Source: Lithobates sylvaticus
Taxonomy: Eukaryota > Chordata > Amphibia > Anura > Ranidae
Reading direction: 5' to 3'
Length of the DNA: 64,000 nucleotides
Assembly (NCBI GenBank): GCA_028564925.1
Contig: CM053029.1
Location: forward strand, 610,241,486 to 610,305,485
The translations under genes and the position numbers were made by a program. Shown here in pieces: positions 23,154 through 33,739 of the stretch; the first letter of the stretch is position 1; each line of letters starts with the position of its first letter. The notes below the pieces were generated by a model, which was not told the origin of the DNA, ran no database searches, and was given only the letters and a program-made list of their open reading frames with translations.

Positions 23154-24066
23154 TAGACATGTGCACAACAAAAAAATTAGTTTTTTTTCGTTTCGTTTTT
23201 TTCGTTTCCGAAAAAAATTAGTTTTTTTTCGTTTCGTTTTTTCGTTTCCGAAAAAAATTAGTTTTTTTTCGTTTCGTTTTTTTAGTTTCCGTTGATTCGT
23301 AACGATTCGTACATTCGTAAGTCGTCGGTGTTCGTATTCGTAACGATTCGTACATTCATTAGAGTTATTTTTTCTTTGATTCGTTTTTTCGTTAGTTTAA
23401 TTTTCGGACGCATTCGTATTTATTCGTACATTCGCAACATTCGTAACATTCGTAGATTCGTAATCGGAGCATAATTCATAATGTTATGTAATGTGTATGC
23501 TATTATTACATTTTAATAATTTACGAATCGAAAAAAAAAAGTTACGAATCGAAAAAAAAAAAGTTACGAATCGAAAAAAAAAGTTACGAATGTACGAATT
23601 TTTTTGTTCAATAGAGACACGGAAAACTACAAATCGAAAAAAAAAAAAATAAAAAAAAGTTACGAATTGAAAAAAAAAAGTTACGAATCGAAAAAAAAGT
23701 TACGAATGCACGAATTTTTTTGTTCAATCCATTCGAAGTACGTTTAGCAGCACCATTGTAAGGGACACGGAAAATTACCAATTCAAAAAAAAAAAAAAAA
23801 AGTTACGAATGTACGAATTTTTTCGTTCGTTTTCGTTTTTCGGATTTTCTTCATTAGTACATTCGTTGTTTCCAATTTGTTTTTTTCGGATTTTCGTTGT
23901 TTTTCAGATTCTAATGATTCGTTAATCGGATTCGTACGATTCGAACGATTCGTTATTCGGATTCGTACGATTCGAACGATTCGTTCATTCGTACGAAAAC
24001 GAACGAACGAAAATAACGAAAAAAAAAGAAAAACGAAAAAAAAACGAAACGAATTGCACATGTCTA
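23154..24066. mobile_element. hAT-type miniature element, ACGAATCG family, copy 1
   Basis: Ends are TAGACATGTGCA and its complement TGCACATGTCTA. CTTCCCTT is duplicated exactly at 23146-23153 and 24067-24074, an 8-bp target duplication diagnostic of hAT. The interior is almost entirely simple runs such as TTCGTTTCG and ACGAATCG with poly-A or poly-T, arranged as a large imperfect palindrome. No transposase. It interrupts the Tx1/L1 remnant; removing it and one CTTCCCTT restores continuous LINE sequence. Confidence 0.92.
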
Positions 24067-24266
24067 CTTCCCTTTGCCATTCCTGGCTGGGTAAGATCAA
24101 CGTTGTTAAAATGAATGTTCCACCCCGAGTCCTGTAGGTATTCCAAATGAGACCCTTTGGTGTCCCTATAAGATTTTTTTCGATGCTGCAGTCATCTATA
24201 GCACATGGTATTTGGAAGGGGCAGGGTATTAGAATATTTTGAAACATCTTATATCGATCTAAAAAG

Positions 24267-24740
24267 TTAGGCCCCTTTCACACGGACGCAGTCAGTTTAG
24301 CCACGTCAAAAACGTATCAGTTCTTATCCGTTGTCTCATCCGGTTTCATCCGTCATCCGTTCCGTTAATGTCCGTTATCATCCGACTTTTGTTCCGTTAA
24401 CATCCGCTTACATCCGTAAATGTACACGTTTACGTCCGTTTTTTCATCCGTTTTTTCATCCGTTTTGTTCCCCAGAAAATTACCCAGAATGCATTGCTCC
24501 TCCCATGTTTTTCTTTCAAACGGATCTTAACGGATCGGACGTTGACGGACGATGTCCATCAACGTCAGTTAATATCCGTTTTGACGGATCTGGACGTAGC
24601 CTTGTACGTTAAAAAAAAAACGGATAAAAACGGAAGTGGAGGTTAACTGATGGTGACGGAAGTTCATCCGTCTGCCCATAGGAATGCATTGTCGTCCGTC
24701 GACGGATGGAAGAAAAAACGGATGGACTGGCATTAACAAA
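24267..24740. mobile_element. Miniature element with GGCCCCTTTCACACGG end
   Basis: The left end TTAGGCCCCTTTCACACGGA matches the inward-read right end of the element at 16117-16553. The interior is many variants of CATCCGTT/AACGGATG in inverted pairs. The right boundary is unclear (about 24740). LINE sequence resumes after it. Confidence 0.6.
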
Positions 24741-24869
24741 TTTTTAATTATATTATCAAGCAATTGCACTAGTCCGTATGGCAGACTGGAAATATGCTAA
24801 ATAGACTAGACTCTGGGTAGAACTTGAAATGGCGGATACTGACTTATCAGTGCACAGCCCTCAATCATC

Positions 24870-25326
24870 GGCTGAGGAAGGAAGGAGGCGTGACTAGCCT
24901 ATAAAATGCGTCCTGATTGGTTACTTCACCCGAAGGCTTGACAGGACTCCACCGGCTCTTGACAGCTTGTGCTCTCAGCGTCCTCCTGTACTCTCCCATC
25001 AGAGCCGCCGTTGCAGTGAGGACTGTTTCTCAGATCCGGTGCGGGATCTTGACTCCCAGAGCCTGTCAGGGCATTGCTTGTCACCATGTGAGTGGAACCT
25101 TTTACTGATTTTTTTTTTTTTTTTATATATCTCCATATTAAACTGTGCTACACCATTGGTTGCCTGCCGCCTCTCTCTCCCCCTTCCTTCTTTTGTTACA
25201 GTGCGGGTTCCCATACCCCAGTGCAGGCAGCCTACCCTCCATAGGAGATTACAGTCATCTACATCCCCTATGAATTGAACTTTATATCTAGACTGAGCAC
25301 CTAAGAGACACTTTTCTGTGTGTATA
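24870..25326 (+). promoter_or_regulatory. Promoter-like block with possible leader exon and 114-bp intron
   Basis: TATAAAA at 24900-24906 is followed by ATTGG (reverse CCAAT). A GC-balanced stretch of about 160 bp then leads to a strong donor-like GTGAGT (25088) just after CACCAT. A pyrimidine-rich run ends in TTTTGTTACAG at 25201. Donor and acceptor would define a 114-bp intron. No long coding frame follows before the Tc1 element at 25327. It could be the start of a small gene, a retroposed leader or the 5' region of an unrecognised retroelement. Confidence 0.3.
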
Positions 25327-27470
25327 TACACTGCTCAAAAAAATGAAACACTTTGAAAACACATCAGATCTCAATGGGGAAAAATATCATGCTGGATATC
25401 TATACTGGTAAAGACTGGGTAATGTGTTAGGATCTATACTGGTATGGACTGGGTAATGTGTTAGGATCTATACTGGTATGGACTGGGTAATGTGTTAGGA
25501 TCTATACTGGTATGGACTGGGTAATGTGTTAGGATCTATACTGGTATGGACTGGGTAATGTGTTAGGATCTATACTGGTATGGACTGGGCAATATGTTGG
25601 GATCTATACTGATATGGACTGGGAAATGTGTTAGGATCTATACTGGTATGGACTGGGTAATATGTTAGGATCTATACTGGTATAGACTAGGTAATGTGTT
25701 AGGATCTATACTGGTATGGACTGGGCAATATGTTGGGATCTATACTGATATGGACTGGGTAATGTGTTAGGATCTATACTGGTATGGACTGGGTAATGTG
25801 TTAGGATCTATACTGGTATAGACTAGGTAATGTGTTAGGATCTATACTGGTATGAACAGGGTAATGTTTTAGGATCTATACTGGTGTGGACTGGGTAATG
25901 TGTTAGGATCTATACTGGTATGGACTGGGTAATATGTTGGGATCTATACTGATATGGACTGGGAAATGTGTTAGGATCTATACTGGTATAGACTAGGTAA
26001 TGTGTTAGGATCTATACTGGTATGAACAGGGTAATGTTTTAGGATCTATACTGGTGTGGACTGGGTAATGTGTTAGGATCTATACTGGTGTGGACTGGGT
26101 AATGTTTTAGGATCTATACTGGTATGGACTGGGTAATGTGTTAGGATCTATACTGGTGTGGGCTGGTTAATGTGTTAGGATCTATACTGGTATGAATAGG
26201 GTAATGTGTTAGGATCTATACTGGTATGGACTGGGTCATGTGTTAGGATCTATACTGATGTGGCCTGGATAATGTGTTAGGATCTATACTGGTATGGACT
26301 GGGTAATGTGTTAGGATCTATACTGGTATGGACTGGGTAATGTGTTAGGATCTATACTGGTATGGACTGGGTAATTTGTTAGGATCTATACTGGTATGGA
26401 CTGGTTAATGTGTTAGGAAGGAAAGGATGCCACATCGCTTGATGGAAATGAAAATTATCACAGTACAGAGGGCTGAATTCAAAGAAACCCGAAAATCAAA
26501 GTGAAAAAATGATGCAGCAGACAAGTCAATTTTGCTGAAATTTAATTGCAGCAACTCAGAATGGTCCTCTGTAGTTTGTATGGCCCCCACGTGTATGCAC
26601 ACCTGACCGTATCAGGGCATGCTCCTAATGACGACGGATGGTGTCTAGGGGTATTACCTCCCAGATCTGGACCAGGGCATCACTGAGCTCCTGAACAGAC
26701 TGAGGTGCAATCTGGCTGCGTCGGATGTATCAAAACATGTCCCAGAGGTGTTCTATTGGATTTAGGTCAGGCGACCGTGGGGGCCATTTAATGGTATAAA
26801 TTCCTTCATCCTCCAGGAACTGGCCCCATACTCTCACCACATGAGGTCCGGCATTGTCGTGCACCAAGAGGAACCCAGGATCCACTTCACTAGCATAGGG
26901 TCTGACAATGGGTCCAAGGTTTTTTATCCCGATACCTAATGGCAGTCAGGGTGCCATTGTCTAGCCTGTAGAGGTCTGCACGTCCCTCCATGGATATGTC
27001 TCCCCAGACAATCACTGACCCACCACCAAACTGGTCATGCTGAACGATGTTACAGGCAGCATAACGTTCTCCACGGCTTCTCCAGACCCTTTCATGTCTG
27101 TCACATTTACTCAGGGTGAACCTGCTCTCATCTGTGAAAAGCGCAGGGCGCCAGTGGTGGACCTGCCAATTCTGGTGTTCAATAGCAAATGGCAATCAAG
27201 ATCCACTGTGCCGGGCAGTGAGCACAGGGCCCACTAGAGGACGTGGGGCCCTCACACCAACCTCATGAAGTCTGTTTCTGATTGTTTGGTCAGAGACACG
27301 CCAGTGGCCTGCTGGAGGTCATATTGTAGGGCTCTGGCAGTGCTCATCCTGTTCCTCCTTGCACAAAGGAGCAGATACCGGTCCTTCTGATGGTTTAGGG
27401 ACCTTCTACGGCCCTGTCCAGCTCTCCTACAGTAACTGCTTGTCTTTTGGAATCTCCTCCGTGCTCAACG
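25327..27470 (-). mobile_element. Tc1-like transposon carrying a 34-bp minisatellite, copy 1
   Basis: The left end is TACACTGCTCAAAAAAATGA, a known Tc1-like terminus. After about 40 bp comes the minisatellite, then 26421-27470 with the transposase on the minus strand. Motifs include WRPALFTDESRFTL (first catalytic Asp), GGGSVIVWGDIS and, further upstream in its frame, the DNA-binding half at about 27470-27250. Stops and frameshifts are present, and the right inverted end is missing. Confidence 0.85.
25366..26420. repeat. 34-bp minisatellite inside the Tc1-like element, ~31 units
   Basis: The unit is GGATCTATACTGGTATGGAC plus TGGGTAATGTGTTA. Variants (TGTGGAC, TATAGACTAG, TATGAACAGG) recur in blocks of several units, showing duplication of multi-unit segments. 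The same repeat sits at the same place in the sister element at 35163. Confidence 0.95.
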
Positions 27471-27489
27471 ACAACGAGTCATTAAGGCA

Positions 27490-28035
27490 GGGATGCCGGG
27501 ATCGGCAAGTCAACGGAACACCAGAAAACCCAGGACCTCCAGACACGACTCCAAGGGGTGTAGGGTAACCACCAAACCGGACCTCAGATGTAGCGAACCC
27601 CAGGGCTGTGATTCAGGCGTGAAAGGCCAGACTGGACCGCAAAGGAACTCACGCCCAAAAGGTTCTGAAAAGAAAAAATGCCTCCATATGTTGTAGGTCA
27701 AAAAGGTATTTTTTTTATTTCTAAAAAACGGCATACATCAATAGGTAAAAAACTGGGGTCACAAGATAAAAAGGGTAATGTGGGAAGCAGAAAGCCAAGT
27801 CCGGCGCGTTTCGTCCCAATGGACTTCAACTGGGGCATACCTTTATAGCTTTTTCTTTTCTCTCTTTTCTTTCTTCATGCCTTTTGCATGGTTATATCAC
27901 CTGGTCTCTTCCCCCGTCTCCCCTTTCTGCCTCCTCCTTCCCCCCTGGCCTCCCCCTTTTTTTTTTTGTTTCGTTTTGTATGGGTGAGTGTGGTTTGACT
28001 GGCTGTCCCAATACTTTTGACAATATACGTATCTT
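27490..28035. repeat. Mixed repeat fragments, including a Tc1 end
   Basis: 27490-27840 has no coding domain and contains GGCGCGTTTCGTCCCAATGG, a motif common near ends of non-autonomous frog elements. 27985-28030 ends in TGTCCCAATACTTTTGACAATATA, the right terminus of the Tc1 family seen at 16669 and 39668. Several pyrimidine-rich tracts lie between. Confidence 0.45.
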
Positions 28036-28039
28036 TTTT

Positions 28040-28690
28040 TTTTTTGATGAAAATAATTCAAATAGATATTTACTCAGCAACGTTATCATTTTCTTTTACA
28101 AAATACTGAGAAATGTGCAAAACAAATCAATCTCTAAAGAATGACGGGAAACAAATGAACAATTAACCAACATAATACCTTTTGTCTAACCACAGAATAT
28201 CGATTTGCGCTTTAATATGGCATCAAACAAACAACATTGCTTATGCAGAGTGCCAGGCGCTCGGCTACAAGCCGCATTCTCTTTAACACAATAGCTGGGA
28301 CACAATAGGCAGAACACATCTCCGCTGCCGGGGAATAAAGAGTTATCCAAGATGCTAAAAATACTTTAATAACAGCTCAATGTCCTGAATAGAAGTAATA
28401 AAATGTCACATGTGACATAATACCATTTCACCGTCAGCCAAGCTGTAATAAAATGGAAGAGGTGGAAGGACTTTTTATTGCAAGTAATCACTGTCATTTG
28501 TTATTTCTGCCTCAATGGAAAGTAAATTGATCCTTGAAAAGCACATCAAGAAGTTACAGAGGAAAAACTGCAACAAGAACGTTCTCACAACTGAACCTAT
28601 TCGCTGTCTTATGTGACGTTTCTAACCGGCGGTGTTATCCGAGCGCGCCGGGGCGAGGGGTGATTAACCCGCAGTGCAGCAATTCTGGTT
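28040..28690. other. Candidate conserved non-coding island 1
   Basis: No similarity to any repeat here, no tandem structure and no long frame. Balanced, high-complexity AT-rich sequence with homeodomain-like TTAAT/ATTAA words and GGGGAATAAAGAGTTATCC. A palindromic TGTCACATGTGACA lies near 28408. The style resembles vertebrate developmental enhancers, but this is judged by eye only. Confidence 0.35.
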
Positions 28691-28695
28691 AAAGG

Positions 28696-29840
28696 TACCG
28701 TATATACTTGAGTATAAGCCGACCCGAATATAAGCCGAGGCACCTAATTTTACCACAAAAAACTGGGAAACTTATTGACTCGAGTATAAGCCTAGGGTGA
28801 GAAATGCGCGGCTACTGTAAAGCCCCATACACACGGTCGGATTTTCCGACGGAAAATGCCCTATCGGACAATGTTGTCGGAAATTCTGACCGTGTGTGGG
28901 CTCCATCGGACATTTTCCATCGGATTTTCCGACAGACAAAGTTTTATCTCCTGCTCTCAAATTTTCCGACAACAAAGTCCTATCGGACTTTTTCCGATCG
29001 TGTGTAGTGAATTCCGACGGACAAAGTGCCACGCATGCTCAGATCACATTAGAAGACCAAAGCTATTGGCTACTAGCCTCTACGTAGTCCCGTCGTAGGC
29101 AACAAGCGTCACCACGTTCAGAATGATCGGATTTTCCGACAACTTTGTCCGACCGTGTGTATGCAACACCAGTGTCGGACAAAATCCGTCAGAAAAAATC
29201 CGATGGATTTTGTGGTCGGATTTTCCGACCGTGTGTACGCGGCATAAGTGTAAAAGAGGGTCAACAATGCCCATTTGCAGCCTCACTGTGCCCATTTGCA
29301 GCCTCACTGTGCCCATTTGCAGCCTCACTGTGCCCATTTGCAGCCATAGGTCCCCCGAACTTCAAACTCTGTATTTAAGGGCTCCTAGATGCCCCCCCGC
29401 TGCAGCCCAAAGGGTCCTGAAATGACATTGCTGCAGATGGACACAGTTGACCGACTTTGGGGCCCTGTATCTCGGGGTCACTTGGTGCTAGGAAGTCCCA
29501 AATTTGGAGTGCAAACCCAGTGGAACCAGCACTACAAGATATCCAAGATGGGGTTCCTATCACCCAGTGGCCCCGAGATACGGGGGGCCCCAAAGTCGGT
29601 CCGGAAAATGTCAAGCGCTCTTCTGCTGCAGAGAATGTTGCTAGTTCCACTGGGTTTGCACACCAAATTTGGGGTTCCTAGCACCAAGTGGCCCCGAGAT
29701 ACGGGGCCCCAAAGTCGGGTCGCGAAATGTCATTCTCTGCTGCAGAAAAATGATTGACTGGAGTATAAGCCAAGGGGGGGCATTTTCAGCACAAAAAAAA
29801 TGTGCTGAAAAATTCGGCTTATACTCGAGTATATACGGTA
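28696..29840. mobile_element. Palindromic-ended element, TACCGTATATACT ends, copy 1
   Basis: The left end TACCGTATATACTTGAGTAT and the right end ACTCGAGTATATACGGTA are inverted repeats. The interior has internally repeated blocks (GGCCCCGAGATACGG, CCCAAATTTGG, AAAGTCGG) and four 21-bp units of GCCCATTTGCAGCCTCACTGT at 29260-29345. No transposase. A second copy is at 58835-59600 in the opposite internal orientation. A PIF-like miniature element is nested at 28821. Confidence 0.8.
28821..29244. mobile_element. PIF/Harbinger-like miniature element (ACACACGGTCGG family)
   Basis: TAA flanks both sides (28818-28820, 29245-29247). Ends are AGCCCCATACACACGGTCGG and CCGACCGTGTGTACGCGGCA. The interior is built from ATTTTCCGAC/GTCGGAAAAT words. 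Non-coding. Confidence 0.85.
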
Positions 29841-30105
29841 CCTTCCGGCCAAAATCCAAATGAAACCTTAACCCCTTCATGGCGAAGGTCGAAGAAAACT
29901 TTACGCAGTTTTGCAACTTTGACATGAGTGAGTAAAACTGTCCAAATCATCAAAACTTTGCGGGAAATGGTGATGAATTGTTTTAAGATTTTTTTGTTTT
30001 TAATTATCATATGAAAACTGTCAGAAAATAGTAAAATAAATATATATATATATATATTTCTCACTATTACCATGACCTATCACTAAAGAAGGTCAGTGAT
30101 AATAT
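29841..30105. other. AT-rich spacer, nothing recognised
   Basis: Ends in an AT microsatellite and an imperfect palindrome (GACCTATCACTAAAGAAGGTC) just before the Ngaro-type element. No coding signal. Confidence 0.5.
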
Positions 30106-30205
30106 ATTGGAAGGCCGGGTACCGGCCTGAAGTTATGGGAGGAGCCCGGAGGGTATTTAAGCAGCCCAAAGGCCGCCGGTCTTTGTCGGTTTCCTGTGCG
30201 TGATA
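30106..30205 (+). repeat. Terminal repeat L, left copy
   Basis: ATTGGAAGGCCGGGTACCGG... through ...GTGCGTGATA. Identical by eye to 34816-34915 (constant offset 4,710). Confidence 0.92.
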
Positions 30206-31004
30206 TCTGATACGTCAGACATCTAGGACCGACTCGTTCGAGACAAGCGCTGTTGGTGCCGTTTCGTGAGCTCCGTTTCGTCTGTCCGTCTCCTCTTGTT
30301 GCAGTCCCGCGTCCCGTGTTCGTAAGTTGTGTTATCCCTTCGTGTCGCACTCGTGTCGCCGAGTCGCAGTTTCGTACAAAGAGTCTGGTTCGGCTGTCGC
30401 AGGTAGGGCTTCGGCTTCCATGTTTTACGTTCTCATGCACTGCTTATCATGTCACTAAACTGTGGTCTGCGTAGCTCACGAACCACGCGCTGCTTGTCTC
30501 GAAACTTAAACACTTACTCACACGTTTTAGGTTGTACACGATCGGGAGCCATCTAGCGGCACGCACATTCAGGGCCGTCCGCCACAACACTCCGACCGAT
30601 GCCGCATCCGGCACTCAAGGGTTCCCCTTTCGCGGTCGTGCTACGCAGTCTTTGAATCGTTCAAACATGACTCACGCACGGGTGCCGTTCGCACTCACAC
30701 GCATCGTTCATGTCCTGCCGTTATTCAAATCGGTTTGCGCCAGCGAGCGTGCCGAATTGCTATTTGCATTCCGAATCGCTGTTGGCATGTCAATTGTACG
30801 AATCACTTCGACCGTGTCGAAACATTTCACGTATTAGCATGGCAATCATTTCGTCATTTCACACATGGCCAACGTATCAGGCCATTCGGTCATGCTAAAT
30901 CATTTTGCATCAGTTAAACAGGGTGTTCATGCCATCGTTTCGATCCTGGTCCGGTCGCATCCATACATGCTCCGATCGGGGCGATCCAGATGCACGACTA
31001 CCCG

Positions 31005-31665
31005 GCCTCATTTCGATACATGCGCCAAGGGCGGAATCGCATCACTGGTTGCGTACATTCTTGATTCTTGCCCCTGTCATGGTATATCATTTCTGTCACC
31101 TTACCACGCCCGGCATGAATGCAGTCACTTCCCTGCACTAATTCGTGTCGGCGTGCCCTAGGCCCGGCCTCATTTCAATACATGCGCCAAGGGCGGAATC
31201 GCATCACTGGTTGCGTACATTCTTGATTCTTGCCCCTGTCATGGTATGTCATTTCTGTCACCTTACCACGCCCGGCATGAATGCAGTCACTTCCTCGCAC
31301 TAATTCGTGTCGGCGTGCCCTAGGCCGGCCTCATTTCAATACATGCGCCAAGGGCGGAATCGCATCACAGGTTGCGTACATTCCTGATTCTTGCCCCTGT
31401 CATGGTATGTCATTTCTGTCACCTTACCACGCCCGGCATGAATGCAGTCACTTCCCCGCACTAATTCGTGTCGGCGTGCCCTAGGCCCGGCCTCATTTCA
31501 ATACATGCGCCAGGGGCGGAATCGCAAAAAAAAAGGGAGACTTTGATTCTTGTCCTTGTCATGTCATATCATTTCTGTGTCACCTTACCACGCCCCGGCG
31601 TTAATTGGTCACCTGCCTGTACGAATTCGCGCCGGCGTGCCCTAGGCCGGCCGCATTTCTACAAA
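31005..31665. repeat. 161-bp tandem repeat in the leader of the Ngaro-type element
   Basis: Three close units and one diverged unit, marked by TGCGCCAAGGGCGGAATCGC at 31021, 31183, 31344 and 31505 (spacing 161-162 bp). Later units pick up A-runs. Lies between the left terminal repeat and Gag. Confidence 0.9.
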
Positions 31666-32253
31666 AAAAAAAAAAAAAAAAAGCTTGGAGTCGGACCCGG
31701 TGGCAGCTGGATGTCACAGTTCGGCCTCAGCGTACCCAGGCAGTTGGCCTCATTTCACGGTTGCCTCATTTCTGTACGTGCTCCAGAGTCCGGCTCACAG
31801 TCACCCCCATACGGTACGAATGGGCTGGGCCCTGTCACGGGAAGTTCATTTCAGTTAAGGCAACATGTCATGTCAGTCATTCGTGTTGTTATCTGTCATT
31901 TGATTCCACAGCGGTCTCGGCAGTCGACTTAAGTCACTATCGCCTGTTGTTATCATCTACGTTGGGTTCCGTCGCTCTGGACGGCAGCAGTTTCAGGCTC
32001 TTAAATAGGTACTTTCTCTCACACTCTCTCAGGTCAGTCGGATTCAGTAGGTCCACCTGCACCAGCTTGATCAGGGTTCCAGCAGGTAAAAAAAAACAAA
32101 AAAAACCGCAGGGGCACGGGGGGGCTCCTGCTTTCTCATGGCAGGTACGTATACCATAGGTGACACATCCAAACTCATTTCTTGTCACCTCTTTATAGGC
32201 CCAGCCTGCAGACACGTGACCAGTCTACTAAGTAACGGGTCTTGGCAGCCGCC

Positions 32254-33240
32254 ATGTCATCAGTCGGCAGCGATGACCTCACCACCCCGCTATCCCCGGC
32301 GTCAGCCTCCGAGGCTGGCAGTGTCCAGTCTCTTAGGGCATGGACAATTCCCAGGCTGTCCGCCGAACTGAGGTGCAGAGGGATACCCTTCTCGTCCGCG
32401 GCCAGGAAGGCGGAGCTATTCAGGCTCCTCTTCCCACCACCGGCCGCAGCAAGCCCCAGCAGCCAGCAGGCGTCTCTGGAATCGATTTCAGCCGCCGTCG
32501 CTCAGCTACACACCCTAGTGTCTTCCCTGTCTTCCTCAATCGTTGAGGTCCAGGACAGGGTGTCTCGTCTAGAGACCAGCCCGGCTGCCACGGTTCCGGA
32601 CCCTGCGGTGGTCCCAGCCATCAGTGCACCGGCCGCAGGTAGTGAGCTTGCCACGACTACCGTTCACCCTTCCCACCTGGTGCCACCCAGCGTAAGGAAG
32701 GACATTCTAGAGGGCAGAGACGTTAACCTGGCCTCACTCTTGATCTCGGTCCATGACTTGGCCGAGAACAAGGCCTACACCTGGGGGGACGTCTCAGTGG
32801 TTTTGAAAGCAAAGGATCCGAGGCTCAACAGAAAGCTCACGGTGCCCGAGTTCACGCTCGCCTTCGGCATGTTCAGGGACGTGCTGTGCTCAGCCTCCCC
32901 CGGCAGACGGGAGGAACTGGACCTCTACCTCCATTTGATCGTAGACCTGGGCCACAAATACGGTGGCTCAGCGTTCTACGATTATCATCGGTCCTTCTCG
33001 GCCAAAGCCGCGGCCAGATTCTTACAGTTTCATTTGACAACGGACTGGAGCGTAGTGGACACGGAGTTGTTCTGCCGCCACTTCGCGGGTCTACGCTCCC
33101 CGCTATGTGCTGTCTGTCAGTCAGCATCCCACACCGCGGTCTGGTGTGCCAATATAGCCGCTGTCCACCCGATAGCAAGCACGGCCTCTACCAGCACGAG
33201 CCAGGCTCAGCAGGCCCCGGCGCAAGGGTCATCCCAGTAG
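32254..33240 (+). CDS. Gag-like protein of the Ngaro-type element
   Basis: A long readable frame; the first ATG in it is at 32254, in the context GCCGCCATGT. The N-terminal third contains a SAP-like DNA-binding motif (RAWTIPRLSAELRCRGIPF...RKAELFRLLF), followed by a coiled-coil heptad stretch (AVAQLHTLVSSLSSSIVEVQ). The middle and C-terminal part resembles the Gag-like protein of DIRS/Ngaro elements and ends with a CAVCQSASHTAVWC motif that could bind zinc. Confidence 0.65.
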   Translation: MSSVGSDDLTTPLSPASASEAGSVQSLRAWTIPRLSAELRCRGIPFSSAARKAELFRLLFPPPAAASPSSQQASLESISAAVAQLHTLVSSLSSSIVEVQDRVSRLETSPAATVPDPAVVPAISAPAAGSELATTTVHPSHLVPPSVRKDILEGRDVNLASLLISVHDLAENKAYTWGDVSVVLKAKDPRLNRKLTVPEFTLAFGMFRDVLCSASPGRREELDLYLHLIVDLGHKYGGSAFYDYHRSFSAKAAARFLQFHLTTDWSVVDTELFCRHFAGLRSPLCAVCQSASHTAVWCANIAAVHPIASTASTSTSQAQQAPAQGSSQ

Positions 33241-33259
33241 TGTCCACGCTGTCACCTCA

Positions 33260-33713
33260 GGTGGTGACCGATGCGGCGGCATCCACAGGATGCGCCGCCA
33301 TTTTTGGCCATTTGTGGTTCGCCGCCCCTTGGCCTCCTCAGGCACTAGCCACACCGGGCTTCACTACCACGTCAGCCCTCTTTGAGCTGTTCCCCATCGT
33401 AGCAGCCGCTCACCTATGGGGTCACCATTGGTCCGGACAGACGGTGGCTTTTACGACAGACAATCAAGCCACAGCCGAGATCATCAGCAAGGGCAGGTCT
33501 AAATCCAGGCCCGTCATGTCCTTCCTCCGCAGACTGGTCCAGCTATCCCTACAACATCAGTTCAATGTTTACTGCTCATTCATTCCAGGGAAGTTCAACT
33601 CAGCAGCGGACGCACTTTCCCGCTTTAACTTTATTTCTTTCTTTAAACAGATGCCAGGAGCCTACCATCTCTCAGCCACTATCCCGGATTGGTCACAACT
33701 GACCTTGGACTAG
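33260..33713 (+). CDS. RNase H-like region of the Ngaro-type element
   Basis: Motifs in order: VTDAAASTGCAAIFG, ELFPIVAAAHLWG, FTTDNQATAEI and PGKFNSAADALSRF. These correspond to the RNase H-like domain that follows RT in DIRS-order elements. Confidence 0.7.
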
Positions 33714-33739
33714 CCCCATATTAACAATCGGCTACTAAC

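Larger units (their letters stand above)
18640..24860 (+). mobile_element. Tx1/L1-clade LINE ORF2 remnant cut by four insertions
   Basis: Plus-strand ORF2 pieces appear in order. 18780-18932 carries the linker before RT (RKMLNYLQQAKFPKLS). 20040-20660 carries RT (TPTGKAPGLDGY, CGNYRPISLLN, DAEKAFDRVDWGYL). 22900-23153 carries a late-RT segment (KYLGIQLTPN). 24067-24260 carries LGKINVVKMNVPPRVL. 24745-24860 carries a near-C-terminal segment (MADWKYAK, TRLWVELEMAD). Stops and frame changes show it is dead. The interruptions are CR1 (18933-20040), a Tc1-like transposon (20662-22895), a hAT miniature element (23154-24066) and a palindromic miniature element (24267-24740). Confidence 0.8.

Noticed and set aside
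23783-24247. 154-codon Arg/Asn/Lys-rich frame
   Set aside because: Lies almost wholly in the low-complexity palindrome of a hAT miniature element.
25366-26420. Regular repeats considered as a CRISPR array
   Set aside because: Units abut with no unique spacers, and the context is a eukaryotic transposon.
31021-31530. GCGCC-rich 161-bp repeats considered as a CpG-island promoter of a host gene
   Set aside because: Their position between the terminal repeat and Gag of the Ngaro-type element explains them better.
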